DNA of 29,046 nt. Origin: Bacteroidota bacterium. GTDB lineage: Bacteria > Bacteroidota > Bacteroidia > AKYH767-A > JABDAW01. How positions within the stretch are numbered: position 1 is the stretch's first letter; the number at the start of each line of letters is the position of its first letter. Made by a program: the position numbers and the translations under genes. Below the pieces are notes generated by a model that searched no databases, was not told the origin of the DNA, and saw only the letters and a list, made by a program, of their open reading frames with translations. This document shows positions 15,070 to 22,015 of this stretch, one piece after another. Location: positions 2,437-31,482 of the forward strand of contig JAHEYM010000006.1 in assembly GCA_023251595.1 (NCBI GenBank), given 5' to 3'.

Positions 15070-17493
15070 ATGAGATATCGTTACCTGTTTCTGCTCTATT
15101 CACTGTTCACTGTTCACTATCTCTGTGCACAGCACGCCACAGCCTTTGCCGACGATCCCAATTCAGGTCAGCGCGAACACCCTATCGATATCAGCAGGAT
15201 GCACCTGAAAGTGGAATTCATCCCAGAACAGGGTGTCGTAAAAGGAATGGTTGCACACTATTTTCATCCTATCCGCGATCGTGTTGACAGCATTTTCTTC
15301 GATGCCCCTGGTATAAAAATAGAAGATGTTTCTCTCAACGGACAGTTTGCAAAATTCACTACCAACGATCTCGGTGTTACGGTTTTTGCTTCCAAACCTC
15401 TTGTCAGAAATCAAACCTGCGATGTCGTATTTACCTATTCATGTAAACCGAGAAAAGGTATATATTTTATTGGATGGAATGATTCTACAAAAAAATGTCG
15501 CCGACAAATATGGACACAGGGTCAGGGAGTGGATAATCGCTATTGGATTCCAAGTTATGATGAAGAGAATGATAAATTGATCACCGAAACAACAATTACT
15601 TTCGATAGTAAATATAAAGTGCTTTCGAACGGAACAAAACTTTCTGAAAAAGATAATGGAAATGGAACTAAAACATGGGATTATACAATGACACATCCGC
15701 ATGCTTCTTATCTTCTCATGTTGGGTATCGGCGATTATGCCATTAAATCTTCAAAATCAAAAAGCGGTGTGCCGATGAATTTTTATTATTATCCCGATAT
15801 GCCCGACCGCGAAGAACCTACGTATCGTTACTCGGAGGCGATGATGGATTTTTTAGAAGCTGAAACCGGAACACCTTATCCATGGGAAAGTTATTCTCAG
15901 ATTCCGGTTCAGGATTTTATGTATGGTGCGATGGAAAACACGACGGCGACAATTTTCGGTGATTTTTTTATGGTTGATAATCGCGCCTATCTTGACCGCA
16001 ATTATGTTGCAGTAAATGCACATGAGATGACACATCAGTGGTTTGGCGATTATGTTACAGGTACCAGTTCGAAAAGCAGTTGGTTGCAGGAAAGTTTTGC
16101 GACCTATTATTCGAAGTTATTTATGAGAACAATTTTGGGTGATGATCAATATGAGTGGAACCGTCGGGGTGAACAAACTGCTGCGCTTAATGCGACTAAA
16201 AGCGATAAATATCCCATCGCGAGTACGCATGCAGGCGGCTCACGTGTATATCAGAAAGGTTCTGCCACACTCGATATGCTGCGGTATGTGGTGGGTGATG
16301 ATAATTTTAAAACCGCTATTCGATATTATTTAAAAAATCATGCATATTCGAATGTCGAAACAAATGATTTCTATCGGGCTTTTACAGATACACTTGGCAT
16401 GAATCTCGATTGGTTTTTCAATGAATGGATATACAGAGGTGGAGAACCTGAATATACCGTTTCGTATGATGATGTGATTTTGAAAAATAATGGTGAAGAA
16501 TATACGAATATAAATATTTCACAAACACAACCACCGGATGAACTCACCGGAATTTTTAAGATGCCGATCAATATTCAGGTTTGTTATAAAGACGGCACTT
16601 CGGATATTCAGCAATTCATGATCGACAAACAATCGCATAATTTCCGTATTAACAATCCGGCGAAACAGAAAATCGATTTCGTTTTATTCGATCCCGGCAG
16701 CATGATCATCAAAAATGTTGTTTTTAATAAATCTTTAGATGTATTGAAAGCACAGGCGTTGCGTGCGCCACACATGATCGACCGTTACGACGCGGTGGTG
16801 GCGATGAAATCTTTTATGGTTGATGAAAAAATAGATGTTTTGATTGAAGTTTTCGGAAAAGAAAAATTTCATGCTATTAAAACTGAAATTCTTTCGCAAT
16901 TGCCCCTGGATTTTTCAAATACTAAAATATTGAACTTGCATGTATCTGCTATGCGAGACTCGGATGCAGCAGTTCGCTTAAGTGCAGTCCAGTTTACTCA
17001 AAATATTGATATGTTAACTTACGGTCCTATATTTACTCTTCAAACCGATTCTTCCTACGCTGTAGTTGAGGCAGCGCTGGACCGAATGTGCATACTCTAT
17101 AAAGATGATATTAATAATTCGCTTGAACGGACAAAAGATGTGTATGGAATCGGTTATAATGTAAGAGTCAAATGGCTTGAATTTTCTGCCATAGCACATC
17201 CTGATATATATATACCTAAGCTCGAAGAACTTTGTACAAATTCTTATGAGTTCCGCACCCGTGTGAACGCGATGAATGCGCTACAACGATTAGATTCATT
17301 CAGCGACAATTTGTGTGCTTCGATTCTCAATGCTGCATTCAGTTCCAATTCCCGTCTCTCGGGACCTGCACTAACCGTTCTCGATTATTTCTTTCAACAA
17401 GATAAATGGAAATCTTTTATTCATTACAAATCTATAGAAACCGCAAAAGAGGATTGGCAGAAAAAAATATTGGAAAAATATATGAAATATTGA
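15070..17493 (+). CDS. M1-family zinc metallopeptidase (aminopeptidase N-like)
   Basis: The 807-residue protein has a signal peptide (about 1-20, ending LCAQ), then an N-terminal beta domain. The catalytic domain carries YGAMEN at 285-290, the substrate N-terminus recognition loop, and zinc motif H318-E-M-T-H322 with E341 eighteen residues after the second histidine in WLQESFATYY. A helical HEAT-like C-terminal part runs from about 560 to the end. All catalytic residues are intact, so it should remove N-terminal residues from peptides in the periplasm or at the envelope. It has no T9SS sorting domain. The gene is divergent from the Crp/Fnr regulator, sharing a regulatory palindrome. The signal-peptide codons contain a 7-base tandem repeat. 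An unrecognised gene starts 18 bases after its stop. Confidence 0.93.
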   Translation: MRYRYLFLLYSLFTVHYLCAQHATAFADDPNSGQREHPIDISRMHLKVEFIPEQGVVKGMVAHYFHPIRDRVDSIFFDAPGIKIEDVSLNGQFAKFTTNDLGVTVFASKPLVRNQTCDVVFTYSCKPRKGIYFIGWNDSTKKCRRQIWTQGQGVDNRYWIPSYDEENDKLITETTITFDSKYKVLSNGTKLSEKDNGNGTKTWDYTMTHPHASYLLMLGIGDYAIKSSKSKSGVPMNFYYYPDMPDREEPTYRYSEAMMDFLEAETGTPYPWESYSQIPVQDFMYGAMENTTATIFGDFFMVDNRAYLDRNYVAVNAHEMTHQWFGDYVTGTSSKSSWLQESFATYYSKLFMRTILGDDQYEWNRRGEQTAALNATKSDKYPIASTHAGGSRVYQKGSATLDMLRYVVGDDNFKTAIRYYLKNHAYSNVETNDFYRAFTDTLGMNLDWFFNEWIYRGGEPEYTVSYDDVILKNNGEEYTNINISQTQPPDELTGIFKMPINIQVCYKDGTSDIQQFMIDKQSHNFRINNPAKQKIDFVLFDPGSMIIKNVVFNKSLDVLKAQALRAPHMIDRYDAVVAMKSFMVDEKIDVLIEVFGKEKFHAIKTEILSQLPLDFSNTKILNLHVSAMRDSDAAVRLSAVQFTQNIDMLTYGPIFTLQTDSSYAVVEAALDRMCILYKDDINNSLERTKDVYGIGYNVRVKWLEFSAIAHPDIYIPKLEELCTNSYEFRTRVNAMNALQRLDSFSDNLCASILNAAFSSNSRLSGPALTVLDYFFQQDKWKSFIHYKSIETAKEDWQKKILEKYMKY
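15097..15117 (+). repeat. Heptamer repeat TATTCAC/TGTTCAC x3 inside the M1 signal-peptide codons
   Basis: The units TATTCAC, TGTTCAC and TGTTCAC lie end to end and encode part of LYSLFTVHY. Seven is not a multiple of three, so gain or loss of one unit would shift the frame near the start of the gene. Confidence 0.75.
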
Positions 17494-17511
17494 AGCGGTT
17501 TTTGTAACGAT

Positions 17512-18579
17512 ATGACGACGACTATAAGTATTATTGATAAGCCCGGGTCGAAATTATCTGAAGAATCAAATGTTCGTCTTCTTTGGACTGGCATGCTTAT
17601 ATGTGAATCTGTGAGTTCTTCATGTGAAGTGGTAACACTTTTAAAGATTTTAACGGAGTATGATTTATACCGGGAAAAGGACAAGTTACGTCTTTATCTT
17701 AGTTGGTTAAAAAAAAATCCGGAGTTTGAAGTTGAGAGCGCAAGAAGAATTGAAAATCACTACTCAGAACTTGTCAGAGTCAGAAAATTGAAGGGTAAGA
17801 ATAAAGAAGCTATTTTAATACAAATGCAGGCTGAAAAGCTATTCAAAAGTTATTTCGAGCATTTTAGGACAGCTATTCTTAATTTCTGTGGAACAAAAAA
17901 CACACTTGCTTTTCTCCCTCTCACAACAAGAAACACAGAAGGAAACTGGGACAAACCTTTACTCCCCTGGATTTTCCCGAATAAGGAGTCTGAAGATGAA
18001 ACACGTTCTTTAATCCATCTGCTGTCCAAAACCCTCACCGATATTGGCACTTTCCCATTTTTTGATTCTGAAATTAAATATTCATCCATCTCTATTGATA
18101 TGAATGGGGAAGTTAAACAAGATGAGACCCATTTTATTTCGGAATACCTTTTCGAAATACCGGAGCCTATCACGCTCACCACTTCTCAGCTAAACCTTGT
18201 AAGAAATGATTTAAGTAAAGTCTCATCGAACCTTTTTTCTGAATTAAAAACAATGTATAGCAGTCTGAAAGACATTCCATTCGCGAAAAATAATTTTGAA
18301 CAAATAAGATCTTTATTTCGGGAAAAGATCGCACCCCTGAAATCGACCCTTCAGAAAACTGTTGATGAAGTTTCTTGTTTTAAAGAATTGAAAAACGAAA
18401 ATCCGGATGGTAAAATTTATAGAATCTATGCTGCCATAACTTCATTCGCCACGTTGGTCGATTTTTACAAAACCACAGAAATCATCGGAGTGAGCGAACA
18501 TTTATATATATGTGAAGATCTTGCAACAAGAGTACCTCTTACTAATTCAAGATTGTTTTTGATGTTGGAAGAGGGGTGA
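17512..18579 (+). CDS. Unrecognised 355-residue cytoplasmic protein
   Basis: I do not recognise this protein. It has no signal peptide or membrane helix. It is predicted mostly helical: a helical N-terminal third (about 25-125, with VVTLLKILTEYDLYREKDKLRLYLSWL and a basic stretch RVRKLKGKNKEA) and a middle with several aromatic and proline residues (LPLTTRNTEGNWDKPLLPWIFPN, 135-160). A C-terminal helical region (about 225-355) completes it. It starts 18 bases after the M1 peptidase stop on the same strand, so it may be read from that promoter, but nothing ties the functions together. It converges with another unrecognised gene at 18732-19292. The long open frame, the ATG start and the absence of an overlapping better frame support a real gene. 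Confidence 0.65.
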   Translation: MTTTISIIDKPGSKLSEESNVRLLWTGMLICESVSSSCEVVTLLKILTEYDLYREKDKLRLYLSWLKKNPEFEVESARRIENHYSELVRVRKLKGKNKEAILIQMQAEKLFKSYFEHFRTAILNFCGTKNTLAFLPLTTRNTEGNWDKPLLPWIFPNKESEDETRSLIHLLSKTLTDIGTFPFFDSEIKYSSISIDMNGEVKQDETHFISEYLFEIPEPITLTTSQLNLVRNDLSKVSSNLFSELKTMYSSLKDIPFAKNNFEQIRSLFREKIAPLKSTLQKTVDEVSCFKELKNENPDGKIYRIYAAITSFATLVDFYKTTEIIGVSEHLYICEDLATRVPLTNSRLFLMLEEG

Positions 18580-18731
18580 GGTCAGGGACAAAAGTGGGGG
18601 AGTAAGCGTGGGTGCATCCTGTTAAGGATGCGAAAGGGCAGAAAAACGATGGTTCCTGAAATTATTGCGCGTCCGTAAAGGTTAAATTATTTATCGAGAG
18701 AGGTGGCGTTGGGAACCCTACAACAAAAACC
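18580..18731. other. Structured intergenic stretch between two convergent unrecognised genes
   Basis: The 152 bases hold no gene. A hairpin GCATCCT-GTTA-AGGATGC lies at 18614-18631, with a GTTA loop and no T-run. Distant GGTTCC and GGAACC segments could pair around the rest. The stretch is richer in G than its surroundings. It could be a small structured RNA, a bidirectional terminator-like element or a remnant; I cannot decide. Confidence 0.35.
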
Positions 18732-19292
18732 TTATTTGTTCTTTATTAATCGCGCGGTAATCGTTTGCCTTTCTTTCTCACATAATAATGCAAACGCAGC
18801 TTTGTTTCTCTGCTTATATGCAATTTGCATTTGTTCACGTATTAAATCAATATGTTTGGATAACGTTCTGTCATTTAATTTTACCTTTTTTGCAATATAT
18901 TTATCCGCATTAATAATAGTAGCTTCCAATTCTTTTTCTGTGTTAGTTCGAGCTTTTCTACCGCAGTATTTGTATTCTCTGATCGCATCACTCGAACTGT
19001 CTTTTCGGTTAATTTTCTTCGCCTTTCCTGATCTCAGCCATTGAATCCAATCGCTAAATTCGTCAGGCATGCAGTATTTTTTTTCTTGTACTTGCTGTGC
19101 TTCCTCTAATTGCGAAATTTTTTCTTCTAATATTTTGACGGCTGAAATTTCGTTTTTAGCACTGGCCATTTTTTTTGCCTTGAGAATGTCCCTGTGGAGT
19201 TCCTCGAGGACGTTTTCTTCTTTGGTGAGCAGAAACTTTATGTTTTCTTCCCGGTTGGAAATGAGTTCAGGTAAAATATTTGTGTTTTTCAT
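18732..19292 (-). CDS. Unrecognised 186-residue coiled-coil protein
   Basis: I do not recognise this protein. It is highly charged and helical. Residues about 10-70 (REENIKFLLTKEENVLEELHRDILKAKKMA and ILEEKISQLEEAQQVQEKK) look like a coiled coil. They are followed by a short segment with YCMPDEFSDWIQWLRSGKAKKI, an RKDSSSDAIREYKYCGRKART region, and another amphipathic helical stretch to the end. There is no signal peptide or membrane segment. The gene stands alone, convergent with the unrecognised gene at 17512. Upstream on its own strand lies a gene-poor region of about 460 bases and then acs. A regulatory or structural cytoplasmic protein is possible, but no function can be assigned. Confidence 0.6.
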   Translation of the reverse strand: MKNTNILPELISNREENIKFLLTKEENVLEELHRDILKAKKMASAKNEISAVKILEEKISQLEEAQQVQEKKYCMPDEFSDWIQWLRSGKAKKINRKDSSSDAIREYKYCGRKARTNTEKELEATIINADKYIAKKVKLNDRTLSKHIDLIREQMQIAYKQRNKAAFALLCEKERQTITARLIKNK

Positions 19293-19700
19293 TTTGGTTG
19301 TTTTAGATAAGTCTGCACATGGGCAATGTGAACATCAGCGGAAGTAATATTTTTTGAGTATGACTGCGGATGTGGTCAAACGTCTCCTAATCACCTCATG
19401 ATTGGCATTATTGTCTCAAATAGCAAGACGCTTGAATTTTGGAAGGAATTATATCATTGGTTCATTAATAAAGAGATCTAGTCCTAAGATTTAAGATATT
19501 TGTAAGTATTCGTAGGCGTTTCTGACCCTTTTCCGAGCGCTTGTAAGAATCGAATTGCTCGGTAAACCGTTCTACCGGTTCGGCAATCTTTTTATATGCA
19601 TTTTCTTTGGTTACCATCAGAAAAATATAAAACCCAAATGTAGGAATTAAAGCCGCAGTTAAAAAATATTATTTGTCATTAATTATGAACAATTACGTCA
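19293..19700. other. Gene-poor stretch with one short open frame
   Basis: About 400 bases between the coiled-coil gene and the tandem repeat at the acs stop. The only coding signal I find is the 50-codon frame at 19465-19617 on the minus strand. No terminator hairpin or RNA gene is apparent. It reads as decayed or accessory DNA. Confidence 0.4.
19465..19617 (-). CDS. Possible small protein or gene remnant, 50 residues
   Basis: The frame encodes MVTKENAYKKIAEPVERF, continuing with a charged helical segment and ending NLRTRSLY before TAA. The same frame stays open for 17 codons upstream of the ATG. Those codons encode a hydrophobic run (LTAALIPTFGFYIFL) before a stop, with no ATG, GTG or TTG start. 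This looks like a short membrane-anchored protein that has lost its start, or a small soluble one starting at 19617. It lies downstream of acs on the same strand, just beyond the acs tandem repeat. I do not recognise a family. Confidence 0.3.
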   Translation of the reverse strand: MVTKENAYKKIAEPVERFTEQFDSYKRSEKGQKRLRILTNILNLRTRSLY

Positions 19701-19756
19701 TAACTCATAACTCATAACTCATAACTCATAACTCATAACTCATAACTCATAACTCA
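19701..19756 (-). repeat. Heptamer tandem repeat (TAACTCA on +, TGAGTTA on -) x8 overlapping the acs stop codon
   Basis: Eight perfect copies run from 19701 to 19756. On the minus strand the first three bases of the first TGAGTTA are the TGA stop codon of acs, so the array begins exactly at the gene's end. A partial unit (GTCA) precedes it on the plus strand. Confidence 0.95.
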
Positions 19757-21661
19757 TAGCTTATCGCTCACCGCTCCGTTCTTTATTTCCTCCACAACTC
19801 CCGGATCTAACAACGTCGAGGTATCCCCAAGATTTTCCATATCTCCCGCAGCAATCTTTCTTAAAATTCTGCGCATAATTTTTCCGGATCTGGTTTTTGG
19901 GAGACCCGAAACAATTTGAATTTTATCGGGCTTCGCAATCGGTCCGATAATTTTACTTACTGTGGAAATTATTTCTGCTTTTAATTTTTCTATATCGTCG
20001 ACTTTTTTATCACAAATAACAAAAGCATAAATTCCTTCTCCCTTAATATCGTGAGGATAACCAACGACTGCCGATTCAACCACATCAATATGTTCATTAA
20101 TCGCACTTTCAATTTCCGCGGTACCAAGTCTGTGTCCCGAAACTTTTATTACATCATCTACACGACCGGTAATTCTGTAGTATCCTTCTTCATCACGACG
20201 ACAACCATCGCCGGTAAAATATAATCCTTTATAAGTATCAAAATAATTTTGTCTGCATCGGCCGTGATCGCCATAAGTTGTACGGATAATTGCGGGCCAG
20301 GGAAACTTCAAACATAAATTTCCTTCTACATTATTTCCAACTAATTCTTTTCCTTCATTATCCACAATTATCGGCTGAATTCCCGGCAACGGAAGTGTAG
20401 CAAAACCGGGTTTCGTAGGTGTAATTCCTGCGAGCGGAGAAATTAATATTCCGCCGGTTTCTGTCTGCCACCAGGTATCTACAATCGGACATTTATTTTT
20501 CCCAATATTTATATGATACCAATGCCATGCTTCTTCGTTGATCGGTTCGCCAACGGTACCAAGCACTCGTAGAGAATCTAATTTATATGGTTTCACGAAA
20601 TCCAATCCCGCGGCTTCGAGCGATCTGATTGCTGTGGGTGCTGTATAAAATATATTTACTTTATGTTTATCAATCACTTTCCAGAATCTTCCTGCATCGG
20701 GATATGTCGGTATTCCTTCAAACAAAACAGAAGTAGCACCTGCAAGTAATGGCCCATATATTATATATGAATGACCGGTAACCCAACCAATATCTGCAGT
20801 GCACCAGAAAATATCACCATCATTATATTGAAAAACATTTCGGAAACTATAATCCACAAATACCATATATCCTGCTATCGTATGAACCACACCTTTTGGT
20901 TTTCCGGTCGAGCCCGATGTATATAAAGTAAAAAGCATATCCTCTGCATCCATTTCTTCAGCGATATTTTCTGAATTTACTTTTGCCATTTCTTCATCCC
21001 ACCAAAAATCTCTGCCGGCTTTCATATTAATGGGTGTACTTGTTCGATGCAATACAATTGTTTTTTCAACAGACGGACATTTTTCCAATGCAGCATCAAC
21101 AATCTGTTTTAAATAAATTTCTTTTGCTGCTCGATATCCACCATCCGCTGTAATGACCATAGAAGCTGATTGATCTTGAATCCTGTCTGATAAAGAAGTC
21201 GTGGAAAATCCCGCGAACACCACAGAGTGGATGGCTCCTACACGCGCACAACCAAGTGCCGCAATGACCAATTCGGGAACCATTGGCAGATAAATCACTA
21301 CTCTGTCGCCTTTCTTAATTCCATTGGCTTTCAACACATTTGCAAACTTGCAGACCTGTTCGTGAAGTTGGCGATAAGTTAGTGTACGATTGCGTTCTGC
21401 CGGATTATTCGGTTCCCATATATATGCGATCTGATCCCCCCTTTCGGCTAAATGACGGTCTAAGCAATTTTCCGTAATATTCAGCTTCCCGCCAATATAC
21501 CATTCTATGTGGGGTTGGGTGAAGTTCCATTCCAACATTCGATCCCACTTCTTGCGCCAGACAAAGAATTCCGCCTTCTCTGCCCAGAATAATTCCGGAT
21601 TTTCAACACTCTTTTTATACTCACTTTCGTACGCTTCTATATTGGTGATTCGGGTTGGCAT
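19754..21661 (-). CDS. acs: Acetyl-coenzyme A synthetase
   Basis: The 635-residue enzyme makes acetyl-CoA from acetate, ATP and CoA by way of acetyl-AMP in the cytoplasm. It has the ACS-type N-terminus (ENPELFWAE, WNFTQPHIEWYIGGKLN), the phosphate-binding motif TSGSTGKPKG (about 248-257), a VDTWWQTETGG substrate motif, the hinge and core GDGCRRDEEGYYRITGRVDDV, and the catalytic lysine K594 in TRSGKIMRR, which is the usual site of regulatory acetylation. The start is ATG at 21661 (MPTRITNIEAY). The open frame runs 64 codons further upstream, but that part only reads the antisense of the small HicB-like gene. The stop codon is the first unit of an 8-copy heptamer array. The promoter region is shared divergently with the HicB-like gene. 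Confidence 0.97.
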   Translation of the reverse strand: MPTRITNIEAYESEYKKSVENPELFWAEKAEFFVWRKKWDRMLEWNFTQPHIEWYIGGKLNITENCLDRHLAERGDQIAYIWEPNNPAERNRTLTYRQLHEQVCKFANVLKANGIKKGDRVVIYLPMVPELVIAALGCARVGAIHSVVFAGFSTTSLSDRIQDQSASMVITADGGYRAAKEIYLKQIVDAALEKCPSVEKTIVLHRTSTPINMKAGRDFWWDEEMAKVNSENIAEEMDAEDMLFTLYTSGSTGKPKGVVHTIAGYMVFVDYSFRNVFQYNDGDIFWCTADIGWVTGHSYIIYGPLLAGATSVLFEGIPTYPDAGRFWKVIDKHKVNIFYTAPTAIRSLEAAGLDFVKPYKLDSLRVLGTVGEPINEEAWHWYHINIGKNKCPIVDTWWQTETGGILISPLAGITPTKPGFATLPLPGIQPIIVDNEGKELVGNNVEGNLCLKFPWPAIIRTTYGDHGRCRQNYFDTYKGLYFTGDGCRRDEEGYYRITGRVDDVIKVSGHRLGTAEIESAINEHIDVVESAVVGYPHDIKGEGIYAFVICDKKVDDIEKLKAEIISTVSKIIGPIAKPDKIQIVSGLPKTRSGKIMRRILRKIAAGDMENLGDTSTLLDPGVVEEIKNGAVSDKL

Positions 21662-21673
21662 GAGGTGGATATT

Positions 21674-21702
21674 TTTGACTTCGTAAAAAATCATTATATT
21701 TG
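21674..21702 (+). promoter_or_regulatory. Bacteroidota-type promoter for the HicB-like gene
   Basis: TTTG (21674-21677) and, after 17 bases, TATATTTG (21695-21702), a perfect TAnnTTTG. It lies 23 bases before the ATG at 21726 in the 64-base divergent gap to acs. Confidence 0.55.
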
Positions 21703-21725
21703 CAAAGTTAAAAGTAAATTTCGCC

Positions 21726-21902
21726 ATGAAAGAATTGATTTTTCTTGTAGAAGAGTCACCGGAGGGTGGATTGACCGCTAAAGGTCTTGGGTTCTCCATT
21801 TTCACAGAAGCTGAATCAATGGACGAATTAAAAGAGGCCATCAAAGATGCCATTAAATGTCATTTTGACGACAATGAACCTAAATTGGTGCGACTGCACT
21901 AA
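21726..21902 (+). CDS. HicB-like antitoxin-family small protein, orphan
   Basis: The 58-residue protein reads MKELIFLVEESPEGGLTA, then GLGFSIFTEAESMDELKEAI, then DAIKCHFDDNEPKLVRLH. This matches the HicB-like fold (the family often labelled 2-oxoisovalerate dehydrogenase in databases), with the strand-strand-helix core EESPEGG, IFTEA-S--ELKE and KCHFDD. Such proteins normally pair with a HicA toxin; none is visible on either side. The usual C-terminal tail of the type -VKEEV-A is absent: the frame stops after RLH, while the next frame reads KEDVAQMLF then stop, which suggests a small out-of-frame deletion. A good promoter precedes it. It is divergent from acs. The role may be a small stand-alone regulator or a decaying antitoxin. 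Confidence 0.75.
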   Translation: MKELIFLVEESPEGGLTAKGLGFSIFTEAESMDELKEAIKDAIKCHFDDNEPKLVRLH

Positions 21903-21973
21903 AGAAGACGTTGCTCAAATGCTTTTTTAAAATTTCCCTACCTTCGCTTTCCCTGACACGTTCCCTCGCTTCC

Positions 21974-22015
21974 ACTTACGACTTATGACTTACGACTTAT
22001 GACTTACGACTTATG
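21974..22015 (+). repeat. Tandem repeat ACTTACGACTTATG x3 running into the paaZ start codon
   Basis: Three perfect 14-base units, each made of two heptamers ACTTACG and ACTTATG. The last three bases of the array are the paaZ ATG. ATGs at 21985 and 21999 each open a five-codon frame (MTYDL) whose TGA overlaps the next ATG. Confidence 0.95.

Noticed and set aside
17512..19753. An insertion sequence or prophage fragment
   Set aside because: No transposase, integrase, terminal inverted repeats or target duplications could be found.
21662..21853. A 64-codon upstream extension of acs
   Set aside because: It covers the divergent promoter and lies antisense to the HicB-like gene. The family N-terminus begins at 21661.
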